This document shows positions 43,145-52,179 of a stretch of DNA of 64,000 bases, piece by piece. This stretch comes from Caballeronia sp. TF1N1 (lineage in GTDB: Bacteria > Pseudomonadota > Gammaproteobacteria > Burkholderiales > Burkholderiaceae). The notes under the pieces were generated by a model. It saw only the letters and a program-made list of their open reading frames with translations, did no database searches and was not told the origin of the DNA. The position numbers and the translations under genes are program-made. Location of the stretch: contig NZ_CP084628.1 in NCBI RefSeq assembly GCF_022878925.1, positions 620,001-684,000 of the forward strand, read 5' to 3'. Numbering within the stretch: the first letter of the stretch is position 1; each line of letters opens with the position of its first letter.

Positions 43145-44347
43145 ATGAATCTTTTGCGGACGATTTCCGCGCAGGCGGGCATGCCGCTTTCGGCGCGGCT
43201 TTTCATGGGCCTCCTCAAACGCATACGCGTGGGTCATCTCGTGCTCGTCACGCCCGACGGCGACCGCTGTGTGTTCGGCGATGCCCTGCAGCAGCCCGCG
43301 GCTACGCTGCACCTGCACGACTGGCGCGCGTGCCGGGCCGTTCTCCGTTCAGGCGATATCGGCTTTGCGCAGGCGTATCGCGATCACTGGCTCGATACGC
43401 CCGACCCCGCGGCGGTATTGCGGCTCGCGATGCGCAATCAGAAGGTCGTCGAGCGCACCGTGAACGGTGGCTGGATCGCACAGTGCCTGCATAACGTCAG
43501 GCATCGGCTGCGGCCCAACACGCGCGCCGGCAGCCGTCGCAATATCCACGCGCATTACGACATCGGCAACGACTTTTACGCGCTCTGGCTCGACCCCACG
43601 TGGACCTATTCGAGCGCGTGGTTCGACGGCGACGCGAGCCTCTCGCTCGAAGCGGCGCAGGAACGCAAGTACCGGCGCATCGTCGAGACGCTCGGCTTGC
43701 GCGCGGGCATGCGCGTGCTCGAGATTGGCTGCGGCTGGGGCGGTTTCGCGCGGCATGCGGCGCGCGAGGGCATTCGCGTGCATGGCGTGACAATATCGGC
43801 GGCGCAGCATGCGTTCGCGCGCGAGCGCATGGAACGCGAGGGTTTGAGCGAACTCGTCGATATCGAGCTACGCGATTATCGCGATCTGCGTGAGCAATAT
43901 GACGCCATCGTGTCGATCGAAATGTTCGAGGCGGTTGGCGAGCGCTTTTGGGCCACGTACTTCCGCACGCTGCGCCGCTGTCTCGCGCCGGGCGCGCAGG
44001 CGCTGGTGCAGTCGATCACGATCGAGGATGCGCGTTTTCTGGCGTATCGCGCGTCGAGCGATTTCATCCGCGAGCAGATTTTCCCTGGCGGCATGTTGCC
44101 GAGCCCCGAGCGCTTCGTGCAGGCGGCGCAGAAAGCGGGGATGAACGCGGCGCCGTCGCTTGCGTTCGGCGCGGACTATGCGCGCACGCTGCATCACTGG
44201 CGCGCCGCTTTCGAAGCGCGGCTCGACGCAGTGCGCGCACTTGGTTTCGACGATGCGTTCATTCGCACGTGGCGGCTGTATCTGGCTTTTTGCGAGGCGG
44301 GCTTTGGTGAAGGGCGGATCGATGTGATGCATTTCGTGGTGCGGTAA
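43145..44347 (+). CDS. cfa: Cyclopropane-fatty-acyl-phospholipid synthase family
   Basis: 400 residues. The fold is canonical: NIHAHYDIGNDFYALWLDPT, then TYSSAWFDG, SAM motif RVLEIGCGWGGFARHAA (near 193) and SIEMFEAVGERFW with the conserved Glu. The C-terminal LYLAFCEAGFGEGRIDVMHF keeps the active-site Tyr region. Where E. coli Cfa has the bicarbonate-contacting His, I read LVQSITIEDA, a Gln. It would act on double bonds of membrane phospholipids using SAM. Last gene of the FAD-DUF1365-CFA operon. Confidence 0.92.
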   Translation: MNLLRTISAQAGMPLSARLFMGLLKRIRVGHLVLVTPDGDRCVFGDALQQPAATLHLHDWRACRAVLRSGDIGFAQAYRDHWLDTPDPAAVLRLAMRNQKVVERTVNGGWIAQCLHNVRHRLRPNTRAGSRRNIHAHYDIGNDFYALWLDPTWTYSSAWFDGDASLSLEAAQERKYRRIVETLGLRAGMRVLEIGCGWGGFARHAAREGIRVHGVTISAAQHAFARERMEREGLSELVDIELRDYRDLREQYDAIVSIEMFEAVGERFWATYFRTLRRCLAPGAQALVQSITIEDARFLAYRASSDFIREQIFPGGMLPSPERFVQAAQKAGMNAAPSLAFGADYARTLHHWRAAFEARLDAVRALGFDDAFIRTWRLYLAFCEAGFGEGRIDVMHFVVR

Positions 44348-44431
44348 GGCTCCGACAGGGCGGAACGAATGCGTTAAAGACGTGCGCTTAACGGCCGTAA
44401 ACACGCGCAACGAACCATTCCGACCGACACG

Positions 44432-45475
44432 ATGAGCCAAGACCCATTTGAAAGCCCGCTCAAGGCTGAATTCCTGCGCCACGAAGACACGCTCGCGCCA
44501 GCCGAACGCGCGCTCGGCGAAGACGATCACGCGGTCTATCGAACGCTGCTCGAATCGACCAAGGCGATTCCGTGGAAGATCGATTGGGCCACCATGCAGT
44601 TCGCGTATATCGGACCGCAGATCGAGGCGTTGCTGGGCTGGGCGCCATCGTCGTGGAAGGACGTCAACGACTGGGCCGCGCGCATGCATCCCGACGATCG
44701 CGAGGCGGTCGTGAACTTCTGCGTGGCGCAGTCGCAGGCGGGCACGGATCACGAAGCGGACTATCGCGCGTTGACCAAGGATGGCGGCTATGTCTGGCTG
44801 CGCGATGTCGTGCATGTGGTGCGCAACGAGGCAGGCGGCGTGGATTCGCTGATCGGCTTCATGTTCGACATCAGCGAACGCAAGCGCACCGAGGAAGAAC
44901 TCGCGCGCCTGCATAAGGAACTGGAACATCTGTCGCTGAGCGACGGCCTCACGGGCGTCGGCAATCGCCGCATGTTCGACAACGTGATGCAGCGCGAATG
45001 GCAGGCCGCGAAGGAGTCGGGCAAACCGTTGTCGCTCGTGATGGTGGATATCGACTTCTTCAAGTCCTTCAACGACTACTACGGCCATCTGCAAGGCGAC
45101 GAATGCCTGAAGCGCGTTGCCCGCGTGCTCGCCGAGGCGGCCGGGCCACGGCATTTTCTCGGCCGTTTCGGCGGTGAGGAGTTCGTGCTCGTGCTCGCGG
45201 ATACCGACGCCGAAGCGGTCATGCGTATTGCCGAGCGCTGCCGGGAATTGATCGCGGATGAAGACATCGCGCATCTGCGCTCGCCGCATAATCAGCGCGT
45301 GACGGCAAGTTTCGGCGTGGGCACCGTCGTGCCGACCGATGGCATCGATCCGACGACGTTCATCAATCTGACCGATGCGCAGCTTTATCAGGCGAAGGAA
45401 CACGGGCGCAATCGCATCGCGTCCGTGGATCGGGCGGGGATTCGTGGGGAGGCGTTCAGGTTGCAGTCGCGGTGA
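44432..45475 (+). CDS. PAS-GGDEF diguanylate cyclase
   Basis: 347 residues, soluble. A PAS domain at about 30-155 (DWAARMHPDDREAV; IGFMFDISERKRTEEEL is its exit helix), short coiled coil, then GGDEF from about 168. The catalytic motif is GGEEF near residue 250 and the Mg/GTP residues (DIDFFKSFNDYYGH) are intact, so it should make c-di-GMP. The inhibitory RxxD site that normally sits nine residues ahead is absent (GPRHFLGRF). The signal bound by the PAS domain is unknown. It lies 84 bp after the CFA operon. Confidence 0.93.
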   Translation: MSQDPFESPLKAEFLRHEDTLAPAERALGEDDHAVYRTLLESTKAIPWKIDWATMQFAYIGPQIEALLGWAPSSWKDVNDWAARMHPDDREAVVNFCVAQSQAGTDHEADYRALTKDGGYVWLRDVVHVVRNEAGGVDSLIGFMFDISERKRTEEELARLHKELEHLSLSDGLTGVGNRRMFDNVMQREWQAAKESGKPLSLVMVDIDFFKSFNDYYGHLQGDECLKRVARVLAEAAGPRHFLGRFGGEEFVLVLADTDAEAVMRIAERCRELIADEDIAHLRSPHNQRVTASFGVGTVVPTDGIDPTTFINLTDAQLYQAKEHGRNRIASVDRAGIRGEAFRLQSR

Positions 45476-45529
45476 GGTGAATCAGCCGCGCGGGGTTTCC
45501 GGCCCCGATGAACCACGCCAAGCCAACAC

Positions 45530-46228
45530 TCAAACCCGCCCCGCCACCGGAATCGCCGCGCCCGTGATCGAGCGCGCATCGTCCGACAAGAGAAACGCGA
45601 TCACCGCGCCGAGTTCCTCCGGCTGCACCCAGCGCGAGGAATCCGCCGATGGCATATCGGCGCGATTCTGTGCGGTATCGATAATCGAAGGCAGGATCGC
45701 GTTCACGGTAATGGCTCGATCCTTGAGCTCTTCGGCAAGCGCTTCGGTCAGACGCAGAAGCGCCGCCTTCGAAGCCGCATAAGCGCCCATCCCCGCTCCC
45801 GCTTTCAACGCCGCCAGCGCGCCCACGTTGACGATACGCCCGCCGCCCTCGCGCATGAGCCCGAGGGCCGCCTTCGATGCGTTGAGCGCCGTCTTCACGT
45901 TCACATCGAACATGAGGTTCCATGTGTCCACGCTGCCATCCGCGATGGTTTCCCAGCGAAACGCGCCCGCCACGTTCACCAGCGCCTGCACGCCGCCGAG
46001 CTTTTGCGCGATCGCGTCGAACGCGGCTTGCGCGGCTTTTGCATCCGACAAATCGGCGCCCGTGACGATGAACGCTTCCGCAAGCGGCGCGGGCAACGGG
46101 TCGTGCCGCGCGTCCCTGCCGATGAGCGCGATGCGTGCCCCGCGCTCGGCCAGCACGCGCGCGGTCGCAAGCCCCAGACTGCCGAAGCCGCCAGTGATGA
46201 CAACGGTTTTTCCTTCGAGTGTGTTCAT
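45530..46228 (-). CDS. SDR-family oxidoreductase with altered triad
   Basis: 232 residues from ATG 46228 behind AAGGAG. Cofactor motif TGGFGSLGLA near residue 13, Tyr-Lys in YAASK near 152. The catalytic Ser expected 13 residues before Tyr is replaced: I read VNVGALAALKAG, i.e. Ala. That may reduce or change activity, as in SDRs that use another residue. It is the last gene downstream of the TRAP operon (48 bp after the amidohydrolase) and could belong to it. Confidence 0.9.
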   Translation of the reverse strand: MNTLEGKTVVITGGFGSLGLATARVLAERGARIALIGRDARHDPLPAPLAEAFIVTGADLSDAKAAQAAFDAIAQKLGGVQALVNVAGAFRWETIADGSVDTWNLMFDVNVKTALNASKAALGLMREGGGRIVNVGALAALKAGAGMGAYAASKAALLRLTEALAEELKDRAITVNAILPSIIDTAQNRADMPSADSSRWVQPEELGAVIAFLLSDDARSITGAAIPVAGRV

Positions 46229-46276
46229 CGCGTGCTCCTTGAGCCGTGGCTGTTCAAGCATAGGATGGAACAGGCT

Positions 46277-47071
46277 TCAGAATTCGTAAAGCTCGGCGGG
46301 GTTATCGACGAGGATTTTGCCGCGCGTGGCTTCATCGGGCATGCAATGAGAAAACCAGTCGAGCAGGCTCGCGTTATCCGGAACCGGCTGCACGTTCGGA
46401 TGCGGCCAGTTCGACGCCCACACGCCGCGCTGCGGATAGCGCGCGGCCAGTGTGCGCACGATCGGTGCGATGTCGTCGTATTCCGGCGCACCGCTGCGTG
46501 AACTCTCGTAAGGCGCCGAGAGCTTGATCCAGCAGCGCGGTCCGTCGAGCAGGCGGCATAGGGACGCGAAGCCATCGCTTGCAGGCGTGACCGGCCCCTG
46601 AAACTTGCCGATATGATCGATCACGAGCTTCGACGGCAAACGCGCGAGCAGCGCCTCAAATTGCGGCAGCGTGTGTCCGTCGAGCTGAAGATCGATGTTC
46701 CAGCCAAGCGGCGCGATACGTGCCGACATCGCCTCGATGCTGTCCCACGCAAGCAGCCCGCCAGGAAACATCATGTAGCGCACGCCGCGTATGCCGGCTT
46801 CGTGCAGACGTTGCAATTCGGCATCGTCGACGTCGGGCGGAACGACCGCGATGCCGCGTGCGCCCTTGCCCAGTTGTTCGATGGCCGCGAGCGTGCAGCG
46901 ATTGTCGAAGCCGTAGCCGGTCGGCTGCACGACGATCGCACGCGACAAGCCCAACGCGCGCTGCACTTCGCGATAAGCCGATGCGGGCGCCGATGGCGGC
47001 CGGAACGTCGCGCTCGGTGCAAGCGGGTAAGCGTCGTCGTAGACGTGGAGGTGGCAATCGCAGGCGTTCAT
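46277..47071 (-). CDS. Amidohydrolase-superfamily lactonase-like protein
   Basis: 264 residues. The barrel starts with MNACDCHLHVYD (DxHxH-type metal motif on strand 1), followed by VIDHIGKFQGP (strand 5 region) and SNWPHPNV near the C-terminus. It resembles 2-pyrone-4,6-dicarboxylate lactonase (LigI) and sugar-lactone hydrolases of the same family. The start ATG overlaps the stop of the dehydrogenase gene by 4 bp, so the two enzymes act in one pathway, presumably opening a lactone made or used by the dehydrogenase. Confidence 0.88.
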   Translation of the reverse strand: MNACDCHLHVYDDAYPLAPSATFRPPSAPASAYREVQRALGLSRAIVVQPTGYGFDNRCTLAAIEQLGKGARGIAVVPPDVDDAELQRLHEAGIRGVRYMMFPGGLLAWDSIEAMSARIAPLGWNIDLQLDGHTLPQFEALLARLPSKLVIDHIGKFQGPVTPASDGFASLCRLLDGPRCWIKLSAPYESSRSGAPEYDDIAPIVRTLAARYPQRGVWASNWPHPNVQPVPDNASLLDWFSHCMPDEATRGKILVDNPAELYEF

Positions 47072-48093
47072 CGCGCGTCGCTCGAAATGGCGTCGACTTT
47101 CGGCGCTTCACGCTGCGCGAGCCTGAACGCATGCCGTGGATTGACCGCGCCCATCGGCATGCGCCCTTGAAACAGCGCTTCGGTTTGCGCGACGGTTTCC
47201 ATCGACTGATGCTCGATCGCAGCCGGCGTGAGGCCGCCGACATGCGGCGTTGCGATGACACGTTCGTGCGCGCAAAGCGCCGGCGAAGGCATCTGGTCCG
47301 GCGCACGCCCCACGTCGAGCGCCGCGCCCGCAAGACGGCCGCTTTGCAGCGCGGCCAGCAAGGCATTGTCGTCGACGAGTTCGCCGCGCGCCGCATTGAT
47401 GAAATACGCGTCCGGCTTCATCGTCGCGAAGGCTTGCGCGTTCATCAGATTGCGCGTCGCATCGTTCGCGGGCGCGAGGCACACCACGAAGTCGGCGGCG
47501 GCGAGCAAGGCCGGAAGATCGCTCTGACTCAGGCGAGCATCGTCGATCTTCGCGTGCGGATCGGACACGACCACGCGCATGCCGAACGCCAGCGCAAGCT
47601 CGCACAGATAGCGCGAGATCTGCCCGTAGCCGATCACTCCGAGCACGCTGCCGCGCAACTCGCGACCCATCTTCGGCGCCAGCATCTCTCCGCGATGGTA
47701 TGCCGACGCATAAGCCGTGGTGGCGCGGCCCAGATCGATCATCGCGCCGATTACCCATTCCGATACCGCCGGCACGAAGCCCGCGCTCGCCTGCGTGACG
47801 AGCACGCCATGATCGCTGGCGGCATCGACATCGATGGTACGGATATCCACCGCGCAGCGCACGAACGCGGCAAGCCGCGGCAAGGCTGCGAACAGTTCGC
47901 GTGGCGCGGGGGTCTGCCGGTAGCCGATGATCACGTCGGCATCGCGCGCGGCCGCGATGAGTTCGGCGGTCGTGAGTTCGCGGTCTTCCGTGTTGTAGGT
48001 CGCATCGGCGATGGCGTCGAGCGCCGCGCTCGCGCGTGCGCCGAAATAGTGTTCCAGCATGTGCCGGGGATGACTCACGAAAACCTTGTTCAT
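47068..48093 (-). CDS. 2-hydroxyacid dehydrogenase (NAD-binding)
   Basis: 341 residues. Rossmann motif GVIGYGQISRYL near residue 152, catalytic Arg in NAARGELVDDNALL near 235 and catalytic His in ATPHVGGLTPAAIE near 287. The segment LDVGRAPDQMPSPAL, where a Glu-Pro is usual, is the mark of a subgroup common in Burkholderia. It should interconvert a 2-hydroxyacid and 2-oxoacid. Third catabolic gene of the TRAP operon, 20 bp after LacI. Confidence 0.9.
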   Translation of the reverse strand: MNKVFVSHPRHMLEHYFGARASAALDAIADATYNTEDRELTTAELIAAARDADVIIGYRQTPAPRELFAALPRLAAFVRCAVDIRTIDVDAASDHGVLVTQASAGFVPAVSEWVIGAMIDLGRATTAYASAYHRGEMLAPKMGRELRGSVLGVIGYGQISRYLCELALAFGMRVVVSDPHAKIDDARLSQSDLPALLAAADFVVCLAPANDATRNLMNAQAFATMKPDAYFINAARGELVDDNALLAALQSGRLAGAALDVGRAPDQMPSPALCAHERVIATPHVGGLTPAAIEHQSMETVAQTEALFQGRMPMGAVNPRHAFRLAQREAPKVDAISSDAR

Positions 48094-48113
48094 GTCTCGG
48101 TCCTGAAGGGCTT

Positions 48114-49166
48114 CTACGTTGCTTTTGCGGCAGGCGGCGCCACGGATTCGCGCTCGACGAGCGTGATGTCGGTGAATAGCGCCTGCGCGGAATCGATTAC
48201 AGCGTCGTCTTGCTGACGCATCACGCGCTCGACCATGGCCGCGGCCATCGCAGGAACGGGCAGTTGCACGGTCGTGAGCGCGGGGTTCGAGATAGCGGCG
48301 AGAAAGTGCCCGTCCATGCCGACCACGGACATATCGTCCGGTACGCGCAAGCCCGATTCGCGCAGACCCGCCATCAGACCGAGCGCCATCAGGTCGTTGA
48401 CCGCGACGATTCCGGTCGGCCGCGCGGCGTCTTCCGAGAGTTGGCGTGCGAGCGCGCGACCGTTCTCCGCGATCATCGAGTCGCCGTATTCGTTCACCGG
48501 GCCGCTGTCGAGCACGCGCGCGCCGTGGCCGAGGCCCGCTTCCTCGGCGGCGGCGAGAAAGCCGCGAATCTTGTCGCGTCGGCTCAGCGTCATGCCGGCG
48601 AGCGTCGCATAACCGAGCCGTGTGTGACCATGCGCGATGAGATGCCGCGTCGCGAGCCGCGCCGCCTCGAAATTGTCCGGCGTGACGTGATCGATGCGCG
48701 TGGTCTCGCCTTCGGTCGCGCGCCGGTCGTAGCTCACGACGACCATGCCGCGCTCGGCCGCGGTTTCCAGATGGCGCTCATCCGCGAGCGATGAGATCAC
48801 GATCACGCGCCGCACGCCGTGCGAGAGCAAATCTTCGAAGAACGACGCTTCCTTCGCCGGGTCGCGATACGTATTGCCGATCAGCACGCGATAACCGTAG
48901 CGCTCCTGCGCGTAAGTCTCGACTTCGCGAGCGATATAGCCGTACATCGGATTGGCGATGGACGGCACGAGCAAGCCGACGAGCGGCGTCTGACCGGTCT
49001 TCAGCTGGCGCGCGAGCGTGCTCGGACGGTATTGCAACGCGGTCATCGCGGCCTGCACGCGCGCGAGCGTTTCCTGACGCATCTGGTCGGTGCGGCCGTT
49101 GAGCACGTTGGAAACCGTGCTCACGGATACACCAGCGTGGCGGGCTACGTCCTGAATGGTGCTCAT
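48114..49166 (-). CDS. LacI-family repressor
   Basis: 350 residues from ATG 49166. HTH and hinge at the start (MSTIQDVARHAGVSVSTVSN, LKTGQTPLVGLLVP), then a periplasmic-binding-protein-like sensor domain with DNFEAARLATRHLIAHGH and SVVGMDGHFLAA. It lies within the TRAP operon, between permease and dehydrogenase, and is the obvious candidate to bind the tandem TGTATCGATACA sites ahead of the operon. The ligand is presumably the transported acid. Confidence 0.94.
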   Translation of the reverse strand: MSTIQDVARHAGVSVSTVSNVLNGRTDQMRQETLARVQAAMTALQYRPSTLARQLKTGQTPLVGLLVPSIANPMYGYIAREVETYAQERYGYRVLIGNTYRDPAKEASFFEDLLSHGVRRVIVISSLADERHLETAAERGMVVVSYDRRATEGETTRIDHVTPDNFEAARLATRHLIAHGHTRLGYATLAGMTLSRRDKIRGFLAAAEEAGLGHGARVLDSGPVNEYGDSMIAENGRALARQLSEDAARPTGIVAVNDLMALGLMAGLRESGLRVPDDMSVVGMDGHFLAAISNPALTTVQLPVPAMAAAMVERVMRQQDDAVIDSAQALFTDITLVERESVAPPAAKAT

Positions 49167-49198
49167 GACAGTTCTTGTTTCGGACTTCGGACAACAGG

Positions 49199-51097
49199 CT
49201 ACAGGCCGAGCCGGGTCGGCAGCCACAGAGAAAACGATGGCACCAGAATGAGTACCACGAGCGCGGCGCACAGCACCACCAGATATTTGACCATCGGTTT
49301 CGCGACGGCCTTCATTTCCGTGCCGGTGATCGCGCAGGTCGCGAAAAGCCCCAAGCCGACGGGCGGCGCGAACAGACCGAGCCCCATCGCCACGACGATC
49401 ACCGTGCCGAAGTGCAGCGGGTTGATGCCGAGCTGCGTGGCGATCGGCGTGAGAAGCGGTCCAAAGATGATAAGCGCGGGTGCGCCTTCCAGCACCGCGC
49501 CGAATACGATCATGATGAGCACGGACAGCAGCAGGAACATCGTCGGCCCGTATTGATGCGCGAAGTTGATCATGGCATCGGAGACGAGCGCGGGAATCTG
49601 CTCGATGGTGAGCGCGAACGACACGCTCGACGCCGCCGCCACGATGAACAGGATGCTGCTTGCCATCGACGCCGAACGCACGAACACGCGCGCCACCTTG
49701 CGCGGCGTGAGTTCGCGAAACGCGAGCCAGCCGACCACGAGCGCATAGACCACGGCGAACGCCGACACTTCCGTCGATGTCGCGATACCGGAGGTCACGC
49801 CCTTGCCGATCATCGCGATCATCACGAGCGCGACGAACGCGCCGCCAATCAGCGGCAGAAACGCACGCGGGTTCTTGAGCGCATCGGCCACGTTGATACG
49901 ACGCCCGAAGATCACCGCGACGACGGCAAGCGCGAGCGCCAGCACCGCCGCCGGGACCACGCCCGCGAGAAACAGCCCCGCGATGGAAATGTTCGCGACG
50001 AAACCCATGATGATCATGTTCACGCACGGCGGAATGGTCTCGGCCATCACCGCGCTGCACGCGAGGAGCGCCGCCGCTTCGTTCGGATCCTGCTTGCTCT
50101 GACGCACGGCCGGCATGACCACGCCGCCGACCGCCGCGATATCCGCGAGCTTCGAGCCGGACACGCCTGAGAAGAACGCCGTCGCCATGATGGTGATGAG
50201 ACCGAGCCCGCCGCGCACGCGACCGAAAATACGCAGCAGGAGTTCGATCAGCCGCGACGACATGCCGTTGGTTTCCATCAGCAAGCCCGCAAGCACGAAG
50301 AACGGAATGGCAAGCAGCACGAAGTGGTCGGCGCCGGCCATCACCTGTTGCGAGTAGACGAGGATCGGCAGGGTCGGCTCGGCGAGAAAATACAGCAGCG
50401 CGGAGAACGCGAGCACGAAGCCGATGGGCACGCCGAGCACGAGTCCGCCGACAAAACCGGCCGCGAGCAGAATGCCCGGCTTGATCGCGTGATCGGGCAT
50501 GAGCGCGTTCCAGCCGAACAGCGCCGCCGCGACCACGACGCAACCGATGAGCGCGCCGAACACCGTTTTGCGCGGCCCGTTCAATGCATTGGCGAGCGCG
50601 AACACCGCCATGAACACACTGCCCGCGACGAGCGGATACACGTTGATCCACGCGGGCAGGCCGCTTGGCGTCATCTGGCCGTAGGAATCGACGAGCAAGA
50701 GGCACGACGAGAAGCACAGATTGGCCGCCACGGCCGCGATGATCCAGTGCCCGGCCTGAATCAGCGCCGGTTGCCAGCGTGCGGGCAGCGCCGCGCGAAA
50801 CAGATCGACGCCGACATGCTGACTGCGCGCAAGCACGGTCGCCGCGCCGAAGAAGACCAGCACGATCATCAACGCACGCGCGATCTCCTCGGCCCAATCG
50901 ACTGGATCGTGCAGAAAGTAGCGATAGATGACGGAGACGAACACCACGATCACATCGGCCGCGAGCACGGCGGCGCAAAGGTATTCGATCCAGCGCATGA
51001 CGACGGCGAGCGCGCGCGTGAGCGCGGTCTTCTGGCCAAAGCCGGGCGCGGCCGCAAGCTGCGCTTCGGGGCCGGGCGTCGCGGAGAAAGAGGTCAT
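49199..51097 (-). CDS. TRAP transporter fused small/large permease (DctQM)
   Basis: 632 residues from ATG 51097. The N-terminal ~190 residues are the DctQ-type four-helix subunit (DWAEEIARALMIVLVFFGAATVLARSQHVGVD), the rest is the DctM-type permease with about twelve spans (GGLVLGVPIGFVLA; FAPPVGLGLFATCAITG). Fusion of the two subunits is known in TRAP systems. It moves an organic acid with a sodium gradient using the binding protein encoded 5 bp upstream. Confidence 0.93.
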   Translation of the reverse strand: MTSFSATPGPEAQLAAAPGFGQKTALTRALAVVMRWIEYLCAAVLAADVIVVFVSVIYRYFLHDPVDWAEEIARALMIVLVFFGAATVLARSQHVGVDLFRAALPARWQPALIQAGHWIIAAVAANLCFSSCLLLVDSYGQMTPSGLPAWINVYPLVAGSVFMAVFALANALNGPRKTVFGALIGCVVVAAALFGWNALMPDHAIKPGILLAAGFVGGLVLGVPIGFVLAFSALLYFLAEPTLPILVYSQQVMAGADHFVLLAIPFFVLAGLLMETNGMSSRLIELLLRIFGRVRGGLGLITIMATAFFSGVSGSKLADIAAVGGVVMPAVRQSKQDPNEAAALLACSAVMAETIPPCVNMIIMGFVANISIAGLFLAGVVPAAVLALALAVVAVIFGRRINVADALKNPRAFLPLIGGAFVALVMIAMIGKGVTSGIATSTEVSAFAVVYALVVGWLAFRELTPRKVARVFVRSASMASSILFIVAAASSVSFALTIEQIPALVSDAMINFAHQYGPTMFLLLSVLIMIVFGAVLEGAPALIIFGPLLTPIATQLGINPLHFGTVIVVAMGLGLFAPPVGLGLFATCAITGTEMKAVAKPMVKYLVVLCAALVVLILVPSFSLWLPTRLGL

Positions 51098-51102
51098 GGC
51101 GT

Positions 51103-52134
51103 TCAGCCTCGTGCGGCGGCGATGGCCGGAAAAAGCGGCGCGGTCGCGGGATACTGTTTCGCGAAATTCGCGTACAACTGCGTCTGCATTTCGTGACGCG
51201 CGGTCTCGCGGTCCGCGGGCGACATCGGGAAGAAAGTCATGCCTCGCTGCTTCAGTTCCTGCTCGGCGCGCGCCGCCGTCTGCACGGCTACCGTACGCTG
51301 CTTCGCCGTCGCATCCTGCGCGGCCTTCTGGAAGGCCGGCCGAAGACTCGCGGGAATCTTGTCGAGCGAGCGGCGGCCCATCACGACGACGAGCGGGCTG
51401 AACACGTGCTGCGTCTGCCAGCACGACTTCACCACTTCGTCGTATTTGCTCGCGAGCACGGTCGCGCAGTCGTGCTCGAAGCCGTCGACCACACCGGTTT
51501 GCGCCGCCATGTACAACTCGCCGATGGGAATGGGCGTCGGCACCGCGCCCATCAGCTTGAACGTGTCCATGAAAGCGGGCGTGGGCAGCACGCGCAGTTT
51601 CACGCCCTTGATTTCCGCGAGCGAGTGCGCGGGCTTCTTCGTGAACACGTTGCGGCCGCCGAACGAATAGCCCCACGTGATGACCGAACAACCCGCGCGC
51701 TTTTGCAGCAGGCTGTCGAAGCTCTGGCCGACGCTGCCGTCCATCGCGCGGCCGACGTGATCGAAGTTATCGAAGACGTAACCCAGATCGAGCATGCCGA
51801 GTTCGGGCAGAACCGTTGCCCAGATGGACGAGCCCGTCACCATCATGTCGACCGCGCCGACCTTCACTTGCTGAACGACGTCGCTTTCCTTGCCGAGCTG
51901 ATTGTTCGGAAAATAGTCGATGCGAATCTGCTCGCCCACGCTCGCCTTCAGGTTTTCAGCCAGGTACTGATACCAGACGTAGTGCGCGGCGTTTTGATTC
52001 GCGGGCATCGACGACGAAAGCCGCAGCGCGACCGGCGCCTGCGCGCGTGCGAGCGACGGCAACGCGCCGCCCGCCACCGCGAGCGAGGCCGCCGAGGCGG
52101 TTTGAAGGAAGCGTCGCCGGGATGTCGATTGCAT
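51103..52134 (-). CDS. TRAP transporter substrate-binding protein (DctP family)
   Basis: 343 residues. Tat-type signal peptide TSRRRFLQTASAASLAVAGG with cleavage after LARAQA. The DctP core is visible: IRIDYFPNNQLGKESDVVQQVKVGAVDMM and GVKLRVLPTPAFMDTFKLMGAVPTPIPIGELYMAAQTGVVDG (Arg of the conserved carboxylate clamp in LRV). It binds an organic acid in the periplasm. First gene of the operon; its promoter carries the LacI-type operator. Confidence 0.95.
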   Translation of the reverse strand: MQSTSRRRFLQTASAASLAVAGGALPSLARAQAPVALRLSSSMPANQNAAHYVWYQYLAENLKASVGEQIRIDYFPNNQLGKESDVVQQVKVGAVDMMVTGSSIWATVLPELGMLDLGYVFDNFDHVGRAMDGSVGQSFDSLLQKRAGCSVITWGYSFGGRNVFTKKPAHSLAEIKGVKLRVLPTPAFMDTFKLMGAVPTPIPIGELYMAAQTGVVDGFEHDCATVLASKYDEVVKSCWQTQHVFSPLVVVMGRRSLDKIPASLRPAFQKAAQDATAKQRTVAVQTAARAEQELKQRGMTFFPMSPADRETARHEMQTQLYANFAKQYPATAPLFPAIAAARG

Positions 52135-52179
52135 GTCTTGTCTCCTGAGAGCCGCGGATCGCAGTGCGCCGGTTGCGGC

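Noticed and set aside
45493..45525. GC-rich hairpin between the GGDEF and SDR genes as terminator
   Set aside because: Only a 5-bp CGGGG/CCCCG stem without T-run; too weak to list.
48114..50978. 954-codon open frame ending in the LacI gene
   Set aside because: The upstream part is a shadow of the TRAP permease; LacI starts at ATG 49166 with its HTH.
49199..51691. 830-codon open frame containing the TRAP permease
   Set aside because: Residues before MTSFSATPG are antisense/out-of-frame to dctP; the permease begins at 51097.
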